Made by a program: the position numbers and the translations under genes. The notes beneath the pieces were generated by a model that worked only from the letters and a program-made list of their open reading frames with translations, was not told the origin of the DNA and ran no database searches. A stretch of 35,771 bases of DNA from UBA5232 sp964557565 (lineage in GTDB: Bacteria; Patescibacteriota; Dojkabacteria; SC72): NCBI GenBank assembly GCA_964557565.1, contig CAZLAH010000007.1, positions 1 to 35,771 on the forward strand, read 5' to 3'. Positions 17,060-25,162 of the stretch are shown piece after piece; the first letter of the stretch is position 1, and each line of letters starts with the position of its first letter.

Positions 17060-17255
17060 TAAGATCACCTGTTTACCAATATCTAGTACAGACTATTTGG
17101 GTTTTGTATGAGAATTTCATGTTACTATGGGAAATATAAATTACACAAAGACTCAATTATCTATTTTGTTTGAATGCTAATCGTATATAGTAATGTTAAA
17201 AGATATTGTTTTACCCACATAGTCTTTAATATAACTAGAAAAACAGGTGATCTTA
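17060..17255. repeat. Long interrupted inverted repeat between the divergent pepF and ileS promoters
   Basis: Outer arms of 15 bp are perfect: TAAGATCACCTGTTT (17060-17074) and its complement (17241-17255). After a poorly matching 15-bp segment, a further 13-bp arm AGACTAT-N-TGGGT matches with one mismatch (17090-17102 against 17213-17225). Pairing continues weakly inward (TTACTAT against ATAGTAA). The two 43-bp arms align without a gap. It contains no gene and no T-tract. It could be a miniature inverted-repeat element inserted at TA, or two operator copies serving the flanking promoters. Confidence 0.6.
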
Positions 17256-17273
17256 ACTTCTTTGAAAATGTGG

Positions 17274-17279
17274 TATAAT
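17274..17279 (+). promoter_or_regulatory. Extended -10 promoter of the ileS T-box transcript
   Basis: TGG-TATAAT (TGn extension at 17271-17273) lies just upstream of the T-box leader; no good -35 is needed or seen. The predicted start near 17286 places the whole leader in the RNA. The right arm of the inverted repeat ends 18 bp upstream. Confidence 0.6.
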
Positions 17280-17285
17280 CATTTT

Positions 17286-17520
17286 TGACACTTTGACCCA
17301 GATATCACTGGTGAGTGATGGAAAGAAAGCATTTGCAAGTAGACTCCATCGGTAGGTCCCCGTTATCTTAGACCGTAACCATACTTAGATGTGGTTAGAA
17401 AGGAAGTTCTAGTAATGGAACTTTGAAGTAGGGTGGTACCGCGAAATATGTTTTGAAATATTCGCCCCTTTACGAAGATTAGTATACAATGATACTGGTT
17501 TTCGTAAGGGGGCTTTTTGT
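17286..17520 (+). promoter_or_regulatory. T-box riboswitch leader of ileS
   Basis: The diagnostic T-box AAGTAGGGTGGTACCGCG is at 17426-17443; its bulge pairs with the free CCA end of uncharged tRNA. Upstream are a probable stem I closed by GACC/GGTC (about 17294-17357), an F-box-like CCGTTAT (17360-17366), a stem III AACCA/TGGTT and a hairpin AAGTTC/GAACTT just before the T-box. Downstream is a strong terminator. Uncharged tRNA-Ile should stabilise the antiterminator and switch ileS on. The Ile specifier is not proven; an ATC at 17348-17350, followed by a purine on the 3' side of stem I, is my candidate. With the promoter and inverted repeat, this accounts for the roughly 520 bases between pepF and ileS. 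Confidence 0.93.
17464..17518 (+). terminator. T-box-controlled intrinsic terminator before ileS
   Basis: A 13-bp stem (GCCCCTTTACGAA with TTCGTAAGGGGGC, one G-U pair) enclosing an inner AGTAT/ATACT hairpin, followed by TTTTTGTTT. It ends about 23 nt before the ileS ATG and is the off-state partner of the T-box antiterminator. Confidence 0.92.
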
Positions 17521-17541
17521 TTAAATTATAACTGTAGATAA

Positions 17542-20445
17542 ATGGAAAAAGATATTACAGAGAGTATGAAAATAACGACAGAAAATAGTATGCCTGACTT
17601 CCCAAAAACGGAAGAGGAAATATTAAAATTCTGGAGAGAAAACGATATCCTTAGAAAATCAATAGATCAAAAAAGTAAAGATAAACCTTTCACTTTTTTT
17701 GATGGTCCAATTACCTCAAATAATAGACCTCACTATGGTCATGCTTTGACTATGGTAATTAAAGACATAGTTCCAAGGTACAAGACCATGAAAGGGTTTA
17801 GGGTAGATAGAAGTTTAGGTTGGGATTGTCAGGGTATCCCTGTTGAGTATGAGGTTGAAAAGACATTAGGTTTTGAACAAAAAGAAGATATTGAGAAATT
17901 CGGTATAGAAAAATTCAATCAAATGTGTAGAGAGTCTGTACAGAAATATCAAGGAGAGATATCTGCTCTTACAGAAAGAATGGGAAGATGGGTAAACAAA
18001 GATGAAGAGTATGCAACAATGGATCCTGCATATATTGAAAGTGTATGGTGGTCTTTGAAAGAGCTTTACAAGAAAGGACTTCTGTATCAAGGATATAAAG
18101 TTGTTCCTTACTCTACACGTGCAGGTACGACTCTTTCTAATTCAGAAGTTGCACTAGGTGGTTACAAAGCGATAGTGGATTCTGCAATTACGGTTAAACT
18201 TAAGTTAAAAGACGAAGATACATTCCTTTTGATATGGACAACGACACCTTGGACTATGCCAGGTAATCTTTTGGCCGCTGTTGGTAAAGATTTTGAATAT
18301 GTAGAAGTTGAATACAAAGGTGAGAAATATGTAGTTGCAAAATCACTTGCTCAAAACATTTTTGGAGAGGGTTTCAAAGTGTCGAGAACATTCTTAGGAA
18401 AAGAATTAGTAGGAAAAGAGTATGAATCTTTGTATCCATATTTTGAAGACAGAAGAAAGGAAGGTGCTTTTAGAGTAGTGCATGCAGACCATGTAACTCT
18501 TGAGGATGGTACAGGTTTAGTCCATCAAGCTCCATATGGGGAAGAAGATTTTGCACTTATGACAGGCATGGGTATTACGATGTTTGACTATCTAGATGAT
18601 CAAGGAAATATGAATGAGGAGATAGAGCAATTCAAAGGAATGTTCTACAAAAAGGCAAATAAATACATCATGGAAGATTTGAAGAATAGAGGATTACTCT
18701 TTGCTCATTATGATTACGAACATCAAATGCCAATGTGTTGGAGAACCGATACCCCTTTGATATACAAGCCAATTAAGAGTTGGTATGTAAAGGTTTCTGC
18801 AATTAGGGAAAAGATGGTTGCAGAAAACAATGAAGTTAATTGGGTACCAGAACACATTAAGGATGGAAGGTTTGGTAATTGGTTAGAGGATGCTCGAGAT
18901 TGGGCATTAAGTAGAAATAGATATTGGGGAACACCACTTCCTGCATGGGTTTGTGAAAAGTGTGGAGAAACAGAAGTTCTAGGATCTTTAGCAGAAGTAA
19001 AAGAGAAATCAGGTGTGGATTTAAAAGATCCGCACAAACCGTTTGTCGATGAAGTTACATATAAGTGTTCTAAGTGTGATGGAACCATGAATCGTGTAAA
19101 TGATGTCATAGATGTATGGTATGACTCTGGAGCTATGCCATTTGCTAGACTACACTACCCATTTGAAAACAAAGAGAAATTTGAGCAAAAATATCCAGCT
19201 CAATTCATAGCTGAAGGTGTAGATCAAACAAGAGGTTGGTTCTATACCCTGCATGTTTTAGGTTGTGCATTGTTTGATGGTAAATCTTTTGAGAATGTAA
19301 TTGTAAATGGTCTTGCTTTAGCACCTGATGGTACGAAGATGTCAAAAAGTAAGCGTAATTATACTGAGATTGGTGCAGTACTAGATCAATTTGGAGCTGA
19401 TTCAATGAGGTTGTATTTTCTAGGTTCTCCAATTGTGCATGGAGAAGAGGTTATATTTAATGAAAAATCACTTAGAGAAACAACGACTTCAGTACTCCTT
19501 CCATATTGGAATTCAGTGAAATACTTCTTGAGTTATGCTAATCAGTATGATTTTGAAAAAAAACAGAATCCAATGTCACAAAATGTTATGGACAGGTGGA
19601 TAGTCTCTAAGCTACAAGAGACAATTCAAACTGTAACAACGAATATGGATGAATACAACATTCAACCGGCTACTAAAGCAATTTTTGAATTAATTGATGA
19701 TCTTTCCAAATGGTATATTAGGCGTTCTAGAGAAAGGTTTGTAAGTGGAGACAGGGAAGCATTAGAGACTCTAAACTATGTATTGCTTGAGATTTCTAAA
19801 TTAATAGCTCCTTTTGCTCCATTCATGGCTGAATCTGTTTACCAAACACTTTCTCCATCAAAAGAATCTGTACATCTTGAAGATTTCCCAATCTTTGATG
19901 CAAGTTTGTTTGATGAGAATATCTTGAGCGAGATGAAAAAGGTTAGAGAAATATGTTCTCTTGGTCTAAATATCCGAGATGAAAATAGGCTCAAGGTGAG
20001 ACAGCCACTTGCAAAAGTGTATGTTCCATTGTCTGATCTAGAAATGCAGGATATTGTAAAAGGTGAGCTTAATGTAAAAGAAGTTGTTGATTCTCCAAAA
20101 GAAGTTGTAGAGGATGGTGTTAAATCACAAAGTAATAGTACTGCATTTGTTTCTTTGGATATTGATATAACTGAAGAATTGAAAGAAGAGGGCCTATTCA
20201 ATGAATTGACGAGAGGTATACAAGTTGCAAGAAAAGAGAGTGGATGTCAGGTAGGACAGGAAATTTCTTTGAAGTACAAGACTGAGAATGTCCAAGTTGA
20301 GGAGCTATTCAATGCTCACAAGGAGGAGTTGGAAAAGGTTGTACTTTGTAAAAACTTTGAAAGAGTAGATGCAGTAAGTAACGGATACAGTATAAAAGTA
20401 GATACTTTCCAAGTAGATGTTGAGGTTTTGGTAAAGACTAATTAA
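17542..20445 (+). CDS. ileS: Isoleucine--tRNA ligase
   Basis: 967 residues. Class I motifs: HYGH at 64-67 ('NRPHYGHALTMVIKDIVPRY') and KMSKS at 599-603. Between them are the CP1 editing domain ('TTPWTMPGNLLAAVG' and 'TGLVHQAPYGEEDF', with the conserved Asp-containing editing pocket) and a zinc-knuckle-like insert 'CEKCGETE...CSKCDGTMNR' around 470-520. The C-terminal half is the helical anticodon-binding domain. The 'IPVEYEVEKTLG' type N-terminus and insert suggest the eukaryote/archaea-like IleRS2 clade rather than the typical bacterial form; this is an impression only. Expression is under the T-box leader. The stop overlaps that of the convergent CarD-like gene (TTAA at 20442-20445). Confidence 0.96.
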   Translation: MEKDITESMKITTENSMPDFPKTEEEILKFWRENDILRKSIDQKSKDKPFTFFDGPITSNNRPHYGHALTMVIKDIVPRYKTMKGFRVDRSLGWDCQGIPVEYEVEKTLGFEQKEDIEKFGIEKFNQMCRESVQKYQGEISALTERMGRWVNKDEEYATMDPAYIESVWWSLKELYKKGLLYQGYKVVPYSTRAGTTLSNSEVALGGYKAIVDSAITVKLKLKDEDTFLLIWTTTPWTMPGNLLAAVGKDFEYVEVEYKGEKYVVAKSLAQNIFGEGFKVSRTFLGKELVGKEYESLYPYFEDRRKEGAFRVVHADHVTLEDGTGLVHQAPYGEEDFALMTGMGITMFDYLDDQGNMNEEIEQFKGMFYKKANKYIMEDLKNRGLLFAHYDYEHQMPMCWRTDTPLIYKPIKSWYVKVSAIREKMVAENNEVNWVPEHIKDGRFGNWLEDARDWALSRNRYWGTPLPAWVCEKCGETEVLGSLAEVKEKSGVDLKDPHKPFVDEVTYKCSKCDGTMNRVNDVIDVWYDSGAMPFARLHYPFENKEKFEQKYPAQFIAEGVDQTRGWFYTLHVLGCALFDGKSFENVIVNGLALAPDGTKMSKSKRNYTEIGAVLDQFGADSMRLYFLGSPIVHGEEVIFNEKSLRETTTSVLLPYWNSVKYFLSYANQYDFEKKQNPMSQNVMDRWIVSKLQETIQTVTTNMDEYNIQPATKAIFELIDDLSKWYIRRSRERFVSGDREALETLNYVLLEISKLIAPFAPFMAESVYQTLSPSKESVHLEDFPIFDASLFDENILSEMKKVREICSLGLNIRDENRLKVRQPLAKVYVPLSDLEMQDIVKGELNVKEVVDSPKEVVEDGVKSQSNSTAFVSLDIDITEELKEEGLFNELTRGIQVARKESGCQVGQEISLKYKTENVQVEELFNAHKEELEKVVLCKNFERVDAVSNGYSIKVDTFQVDVEVLVKTN

Positions 20446-20966
20446 TCTTTCTCGATATCTACATCGATGCCAGTAATCTTTGAGAAATTCAAAGATGCTG
20501 TCTTTAATGAAGTACCACTAGATACTGCTAGCTCACCAACTATATTCTTTAAAGCAGCCTCTAACTGTTTCTCTATACTGACAGGAATTAATCTCCCTTC
20601 TTTTTCTCTAGTTCTCTTAACACTATTGCAATACTGGATTATTTGTATAGAAGCATGAATATCAGAACTTTCTTCTAAATCTTTGAAAATATTTAACATA
20701 ATATTGAAATCCTTAACTTTTGGCTTTACACTTGGATGCTTCTTCAAAACTTTTATAGCTTCCTTTATCTTTTCAACAGGTAATATATTCCTTATACCCA
20801 GGTTGTCAATATTATCAATAGGGGCTGATATTCTCAAAGGATTAGTTACTAACTCGAATTCAAAATATTTCTTCTTCTCACCATTAAACTCAATCTCTTT
20901 CTCTGCTCTAACCCAACCAGCACCATGTGATGGATAGAAAACTTTTGAACCGACTTTGAAATTCAT
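20442..20966 (-). CDS. CarD-like transcription regulator
   Basis: 174 residues. The N-terminal about 60 residues form the CarD/TRCF RNA-polymerase-interacting domain: 'FKVGSKVFYPSHGAGWVRAEKEIEFNGEKKKYFEFEL'. The C-terminal helical part ('FNIMLNIFKDLEESSDIHASIQIIQYCNS...EKQLEAALKNIVGELA') corresponds to the CarD DNA-binding domain, although the sequence diverges. CarD proteins bind the RNAP beta subunit and stabilise open promoter complexes. That may matter here because many promoters look like -10-only promoters. Convergent with ileS and divergent from the yvcK-like gene. Confidence 0.82.
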   Translation of the reverse strand: MNFKVGSKVFYPSHGAGWVRAEKEIEFNGEKKKYFEFELVTNPLRISAPIDNIDNLGIRNILPVEKIKEAIKVLKKHPSVKPKVKDFNIMLNIFKDLEESSDIHASIQIIQYCNSVKRTREKEGRLIPVSIEKQLEAALKNIVGELAVSSGTSLKTASLNFSKITGIDVDIEKD

Positions 20967-21009
20967 AATATTGAAATGTGATCTTAATGCTTGATTATAC
21001 CATAAATGA

Positions 21010-21015
21010 TATACT
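21010..21015 (+). promoter_or_regulatory. -10 box of the yvcK-like gene, leaderless arrangement
   Basis: TATACT followed by only 7 nt and then ATG 21023. It supports the internal ATG as the true start, because the upstream GTG start at 20978 would put the -10 box inside the coding region. Confidence 0.5.
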
Positions 21016-21022
21016 AACCATT

Positions 21023-22054
21023 ATGAATATTACAGTTATTGGAGGGGGTACAGGATCCACAGTAGTACTTGAAGGATTAAAAAAACACAAAGATCTAAAT
21101 CTCAGTGTTGTTGTTGGTATGATGGACGATGGAGGAAGTAATGCAACTGTAAGAGATGAATTTGGTCTTCTGCCTTTGAGTGATGTGAGAAAATCGATCT
21201 TGGCGCTTTCTGATTCTGGGAATAATGAGGTCTGGAGGAAACTTTTTGTTTACAGGTTTAGTGAAGGTAATGGTTTTAAAGGTCATACCTTAGGTAACCT
21301 TCTCATGATTGCAATGACCGAGATACTAGGATCTGAACTTGAAGCAATTGAAATGTTTAAAAATCTCTTTAATGTCAGAGGTGAAATACTGCCGGTTACA
21401 TTTGATAGTGTGAAGCTAGTTGCAGAGTATGACGATGGAAGTAAGGTAGTAGGGGAGCATTTTATAGATGAACCATCTAAACAGAAAAATATTGTTAATT
21501 TCTACCTTGATTCTCAAGCCAAGGCATTTGAAGGTGCTTTAAAGGCTATTAGAGAGGCAGAGTACATCATATTGGGACCTGGTGATATATATACAACAAT
21601 TCTTCCCAATTTGCTTGTAGAAGGAGTTCGAGAGGAAATATACAAAAGCAAAGCCAAACTAATATATATTTCTAATCTAATGAGTAAGATTGGTCAAACA
21701 AGAGAGAAATCGCAGAAAGATATAGTTGAATTAATGGAGAAATACATCGGTAGGGATATTGATATTATTCTTGTAAACAAAGGCAGGATACCAGAAGAGG
21801 CACTTGAAAGATATAAAAAAGATGGGGAAAGTCTTCTTAAAGATGATTTGAAAGATGGTTGTGGGAGGGAGGTTGTAAGAGCGGATTTTGTTGCATCTAA
21901 TACTATTAAGAAAGACAAAGGAGATAAGTTAGTTAGGAGTTTGGTTAGACATGATGGAGATAAATTAGCTAAGAAACTTTATTCCATTTTCAATAAAAAG
22001 ACAAATGTAATAGTGAGAGTCTTAAATTCTCTTCTTTCCTTTTACAAGGATTAG
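21023..22054 (+). CDS. YvcK/CofD-like protein (gluconeogenesis factor family)
   Basis: 343 residues from ATG 21023. The N-terminal nucleotide-sugar-binding motif 'NITVIGGGTGSTVVLEGLK' and the family blocks 'VVVGMMDDGGSNATVRDEFG', 'PLSDVRKSILALS', 'GHTLGNLLMIAMTE', 'EYIILGPGDIYTTILPNLLV' and 'YISNLMSKIGQT' are clear. YvcK proteins bind UDP-sugars and are needed for cell shape and growth on gluconeogenic carbon sources in Bacillus; they are related to the F420 enzyme CofD. The last 33 nt overlap the 3' end of the convergent FkbM-type methyltransferase gene. Confidence 0.9.
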   Translation: MNITVIGGGTGSTVVLEGLKKHKDLNLSVVVGMMDDGGSNATVRDEFGLLPLSDVRKSILALSDSGNNEVWRKLFVYRFSEGNGFKGHTLGNLLMIAMTEILGSELEAIEMFKNLFNVRGEILPVTFDSVKLVAEYDDGSKVVGEHFIDEPSKQKNIVNFYLDSQAKAFEGALKAIREAEYIILGPGDIYTTILPNLLVEGVREEIYKSKAKLIYISNLMSKIGQTREKSQKDIVELMEKYIGRDIDIILVNKGRIPEEALERYKKDGESLLKDDLKDGCGREVVRADFVASNTIKKDKGDKLVRSLVRHDGDKLAKKLYSIFNKKTNVIVRVLNSLLSFYKD

Positions 22055-22726
22055 TTCTTCTATTGGTTCCTGTATTGGTATCCCTTCTCGTACATATGAC
22101 AAGGAAAAGTTGTTTTTATTCAAAATGGAGAGTATTTTCTTTAATTGAGAAACTTTCTTTGGATGATATTCTAAAATGATGTTTTTAACTAACTCCAACT
22201 TCTTGTTTTCTTCTAGATCTTTTAATATGTTTAGCTCTTCTCCTTCAGTATCTATTTTCAACAAATCAATATCTTCATTTATATAATTGCTGAGTTTCTT
22301 ACTTTCTACAATGATAGGGATGGTTTTTTGTTTTCCATTCCATGCATCTTTAGTAAAACTAGATGTTGAAAATGCATTGAGATCAGAGCAATCAATATAC
22401 AACTCTCTTTCCATATCTTTGTTTCCTAAAGCGAAGTTATTTAGATATACATTCTCAAGTTTGTTGTTCTCTACATTCTCTTCTAGTATGAAAAATGTAT
22501 TGGGATTAGGTTCAAATGCTACTATCTTTGATTTAGGAAATTTCATTTTGAAATACAAAATGGACATACCAATATGTGAACCTAGATCGTAAATTACAGG
22601 ATTATCTGTTTTTAAATCTAAATTGTATATTTCATCTCTGAAGATCTCTTTCTCAAGAATAACTAATTCCTTCTTACAGAGATATGTTACAGAATATTCT
22701 TTTATTCTAGTGATTTGTGGTGTCAT
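22022..22726 (-). CDS. FkbM family methyltransferase
   Basis: 234 residues. SAM-binding Rossmann features: motif I 'NPVIYDLGSHIGMSILYFKMKFP', motif II 'KIVAFEPNPNTFFILEENVE', then 'LLKIDTEGEELNILKDLEE', the FkbM signature with the catalytic-region D-x-E-G. FkbM enzymes typically O-methylate sugars or polyketides; the substrate here is unknown. Convergent with the yvcK-like gene with a 33-nt overlap. A transmembrane part is absent. Confidence 0.88.
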   Translation of the reverse strand: MTPQITRIKEYSVTYLCKKELVILEKEIFRDEIYNLDLKTDNPVIYDLGSHIGMSILYFKMKFPKSKIVAFEPNPNTFFILEENVENNKLENVYLNNFALGNKDMERELYIDCSDLNAFSTSSFTKDAWNGKQKTIPIIVESKKLSNYINEDIDLLKIDTEGEELNILKDLEENKKLELVKNIILEYHPKKVSQLKKILSILNKNNFSLSYVREGIPIQEPIEELILVKGKKRI

Positions 22727-22740
22727 AGTGAGAGTATAAC

Positions 22741-22768
22741 AAAAAAGGGAGTGATATTATCACTCCCC
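22741..22768 (-). terminator. Intrinsic terminator of the transglycosylase-like gene
   Basis: A perfect 9-bp stem GGGAGTGAT/ATCACTCCC (22747-22755, 22759-22767) with a 3-nt loop, followed on the minus strand by TTTTTT. It lies just past the stop of the gene ending at 22775. Confidence 0.88.
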
Positions 22769-22774
22769 ATTTGT

Positions 22775-23347
22775 CTATTTTTCCATAGAATTCATTACAT
22801 ACTGAACTTTGTTAGCCCAGGAATCTGCAGAAGGAGGACAGTAATATTTAGATATTAACTTAGGAGTCTTTAAACCTCTTGAGTAATATTTACTCAATCC
22901 TAAAGATACTTCCCATATTCCTTCCTTCCAGTTTGCAAATCCTTTTTTACCCCAACCCCATGCATTGTAAGGTCTAAATGTATGTTTACCACCATTTGAT
23001 TCAATGATAGAGATAGAAGCAACTAATCTATAGTCAATTCCGTAATGATCTGCAGCCTTTACAAACTCATCAGCATATTCTGCTAAAGGAGCATTCCTTT
23101 TGGCAAGATATGTTTTAATTCTCTCAATCTTTTTAGAATCAGGAATATATACTGGTTCCTTTTCTTTTTCTAAAACTACTATATCTTCAGTAAAATGAAT
23201 AGCCGAGAGAGAAGTGTTTGTATTGGATATGTTTTCTGTTTGATTTGCTTGTACTACTTGTACAGGTATGCTTTGTGAGATACTGTTTGCGATTATTCCT
23301 GCAAAGAGTAATCCAGATACCACAGCAAAACTTTTTTTAGTTGTCAT
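22775..23347 (-). CDS. Secreted lysozyme/lytic-transglycosylase-like protein
   Basis: 190 residues from ATG 23347; the TTG six codons further upstream (23365) is not favoured. A signal peptide (hydrophobic core about 7-20) is followed by a low-complexity spacer to about residue 60. Then comes a lysozyme-superfamily domain: 'DHYGIDYRLVASISIIESNGG' with E116 as the expected catalytic Glu, 'PYNAWGWGKKGFANWKEGI' and 'ISKYYCPPSADSWANKVQYVMNSM'. It probably cleaves or remodels peptidoglycan outside the membrane. It has its own promoter (TATAAT at 23402-23407) and terminator, so it is likely a single-gene unit. Confidence 0.8.
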   Translation of the reverse strand: MTTKKSFAVVSGLLFAGIIANSISQSIPVQVVQANQTENISNTNTSLSAIHFTEDIVVLEKEKEPVYIPDSKKIERIKTYLAKRNAPLAEYADEFVKAADHYGIDYRLVASISIIESNGGKHTFRPYNAWGWGKKGFANWKEGIWEVSLGLSKYYSRGLKTPKLISKYYCPPSADSWANKVQYVMNSMEK

Positions 23348-23401
23348 GAGCAAGTTTTTTGTCAAATTACTTTATTTAAAAAATTAAGTATGACAGCTAC
23401 T

Positions 23402-23431
23402 ATTATACCATATTGAGCCTATAGTATACAA
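23402..23431 (-). promoter_or_regulatory. Promoter of the transglycosylase-like gene
   Basis: On the minus strand, TTGTAT (23426-23431), an 18-bp spacer and TGG-TATAAT (hexamer at 23402-23407, extended -10). This promoter would leave a leader of about 48 nt, unlike many other genes here. Confidence 0.5.
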
Positions 23432-23473
23432 ACACAGTATATTAATTACTTACTGTGATAATATATTTAAAGT

Positions 23474-25162
23474 ATGTTAAACATTAATGTGTCGGAACAG
23501 AGAGCTAGAAGAGAAAGGAAAAAGACTAGAATTCCTTTCCTTTTTGTATTTCTTGTAAGTCTTTTTTTAAACAGTATTGTATTACTTGTTTTGGAAAAAG
23601 GAGATTTCGTTGCTGCATTAGATTATGTCTTTTTTACAAAGAAAAAGATCGTTGTATATGACACATACTCTGTATTTTTAGACGATACAGTTCCTCAAGA
23701 GTTTAAGGATATTGTAATTTCAAATTTAGAGGGTATGGATCTTAATGGAAAGAAAAGGTTTAAGTTTGTTGAAAAGAATGCAGATATTACAATCTCAAGA
23801 GGGAAACAGGAGGGTATGCAGGATGTATTTAGTAAGGATTTTTTACCAGTTGGTCATTTGTATTCTCTGTTGAGCGATATCAATACTGAGGAGTTTAAAG
23901 ATCAGAGTTGGTATATGATTGATGGTAAGTATGAGAAATACCTTGAAGAGGAATATGGTGTAGATATTACTGTTTTAGAATCATATGATGCCCTTGTTCA
24001 GAAGATGGAAGAGAAGGACAAGAATTTAGGATTGGTTGGATTGAAAGATATCGATCCTAGATCAAAACTTCTTTCTGTTGATGAAAAATACTATTTAGAT
24101 GGTGAAGATGGTTCTTTCCCGATACATTTCTATGGTAGTCTAAAAAAGGGTAAGGATGATTTCATATTTACTGTTTTGAAGAAGAACATTGATTTAGATG
24201 GAGGAGTTTTCGACAAAGAAAAACTTTCAAAGGTGAATATGGGAGGAGTAGTTGCTATTTCTAGAGGTTTAGCTTCGAAGATAGATAGGTCTGGAAATTT
24301 AACATATCCTGCAGATGAAATTGCTGAATTTCTCGCCGATGCTGATTTAACACATGTTTCAAATGAGGTTTCTTTTGTGGAAGGTTGTGCTGTGTATTCT
24401 GGTATGAGGTTTTGTTCTAAGCCTGGATATATTGAAATTCTGAAAAAGAGTGGAGTTGATATTGTTGAATTAACAGGTAATCACAACAATGATTTTGGTG
24501 CAGAGAATAGTAAAAAAAGTATTGAGATGTATACAGATTTGGGAATGAGATATTTTGGTGGTGGCCTAAATACAGAAGATGCTTCTAAAATATTGTATGA
24601 GGAAGTAAGAGGTACGAGAATAGCTTTCTTAGGTTACAATTGGTACGATACAATGTATGGTTCTCTTGCTTTGGCAGGGGAGAATAGGTCTGGAGCAAAT
24701 TCGTATTCGGAAGAGAAATTAAAGGATGATATAGAAGAGGCTAAGAAGAATGCAGATGTTGTTATTGTGGATTTTCAGTTTCAGGAATGTTATTGTTATC
24801 CTGATTATGATATTATTTACCCGATTTGTTACAAGCCACTTAGTTCTCCTGATCAAAGAGGAGTTTTTAAGAAAGCTATTGATTTAGGTGCTAATATTGT
24901 AATTGGTACTCAGGCTCATCAGCCTCAAACGTATGAGATATACAAGGATGGTGTTATTTTCTATGGTTTGGGTAATCTCTTTTTTGATCAGAATATATGG
25001 ATAGGGACAAGACAGGGGTTAGTTCTAAGTCATTATTTCTATGAAGGAAAACATATACAAACAAAAGTAGTACCAATATATATGGATAATAATTTGGTAG
25101 TAAGGTTGGCTACTGAGGAGCAGGGAGATTTGTTATTAAAGCTTTTGAAAGAGGCTAGATAG
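23474..25162 (+). CDS. CapA-like metallophosphatase (PGA_cap family), membrane-anchored
   Basis: 562 residues. One N-terminal membrane helix (about 22-42) and an unassigned region of about 220 residues precede a CapA/PgsA-type calcineurin-like domain. Visible motifs: 'FLADADLTHVSNEVSF', 'KSGVDIVELTGNHNNDFG' (GNHNNDFG metal-binding motif), 'RYFGGGLNTEDA', 'ANIVIGTQAHQPQTYEIYKDG' and 'VIFYGLGNLFFDQ'. The family is linked to poly-gamma-glutamate capsule synthesis in Bacillus, but many members have no capsule context; no pgsB/C genes are present here. TATATT ends 6 nt before the ATG. The 3' end overlaps the convergent gene by 8 nt. Confidence 0.85.
   Translation: MLNINVSEQRARRERKKTRIPFLFVFLVSLFLNSIVLLVLEKGDFVAALDYVFFTKKKIVVYDTYSVFLDDTVPQEFKDIVISNLEGMDLNGKKRFKFVEKNADITISRGKQEGMQDVFSKDFLPVGHLYSLLSDINTEEFKDQSWYMIDGKYEKYLEEEYGVDITVLESYDALVQKMEEKDKNLGLVGLKDIDPRSKLLSVDEKYYLDGEDGSFPIHFYGSLKKGKDDFIFTVLKKNIDLDGGVFDKEKLSKVNMGGVVAISRGLASKIDRSGNLTYPADEIAEFLADADLTHVSNEVSFVEGCAVYSGMRFCSKPGYIEILKKSGVDIVELTGNHNNDFGAENSKKSIEMYTDLGMRYFGGGLNTEDASKILYEEVRGTRIAFLGYNWYDTMYGSLALAGENRSGANSYSEEKLKDDIEEAKKNADVVIVDFQFQECYCYPDYDIIYPICYKPLSSPDQRGVFKKAIDLGANIVIGTQAHQPQTYEIYKDGVIFYGLGNLFFDQNIWIGTRQGLVLSHYFYEGKHIQTKVVPIYMDNNLVVRLATEEQGDLLLKLLKEAR

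Noticed and set aside
17060..17255. Inverted repeat as an intrinsic terminator
   Set aside because: The loop is over 100 nt, there is no T-tract, and it lies upstream of both flanking genes.
17365..17367. ATC in CGTTATCTTA as the T-box specifier codon
   Set aside because: It overlaps the F-box-like CCGTTAT, which lies after stem I in known T-boxes; 17348-17350 fits better.
20978..21022. GTG at 20978 as the yvcK start
   Set aside because: It would add 15 non-conserved residues before the conserved N-terminal motif and overlap the likely -10 box; ATG 21023 begins exactly at the conserved N-terminus.
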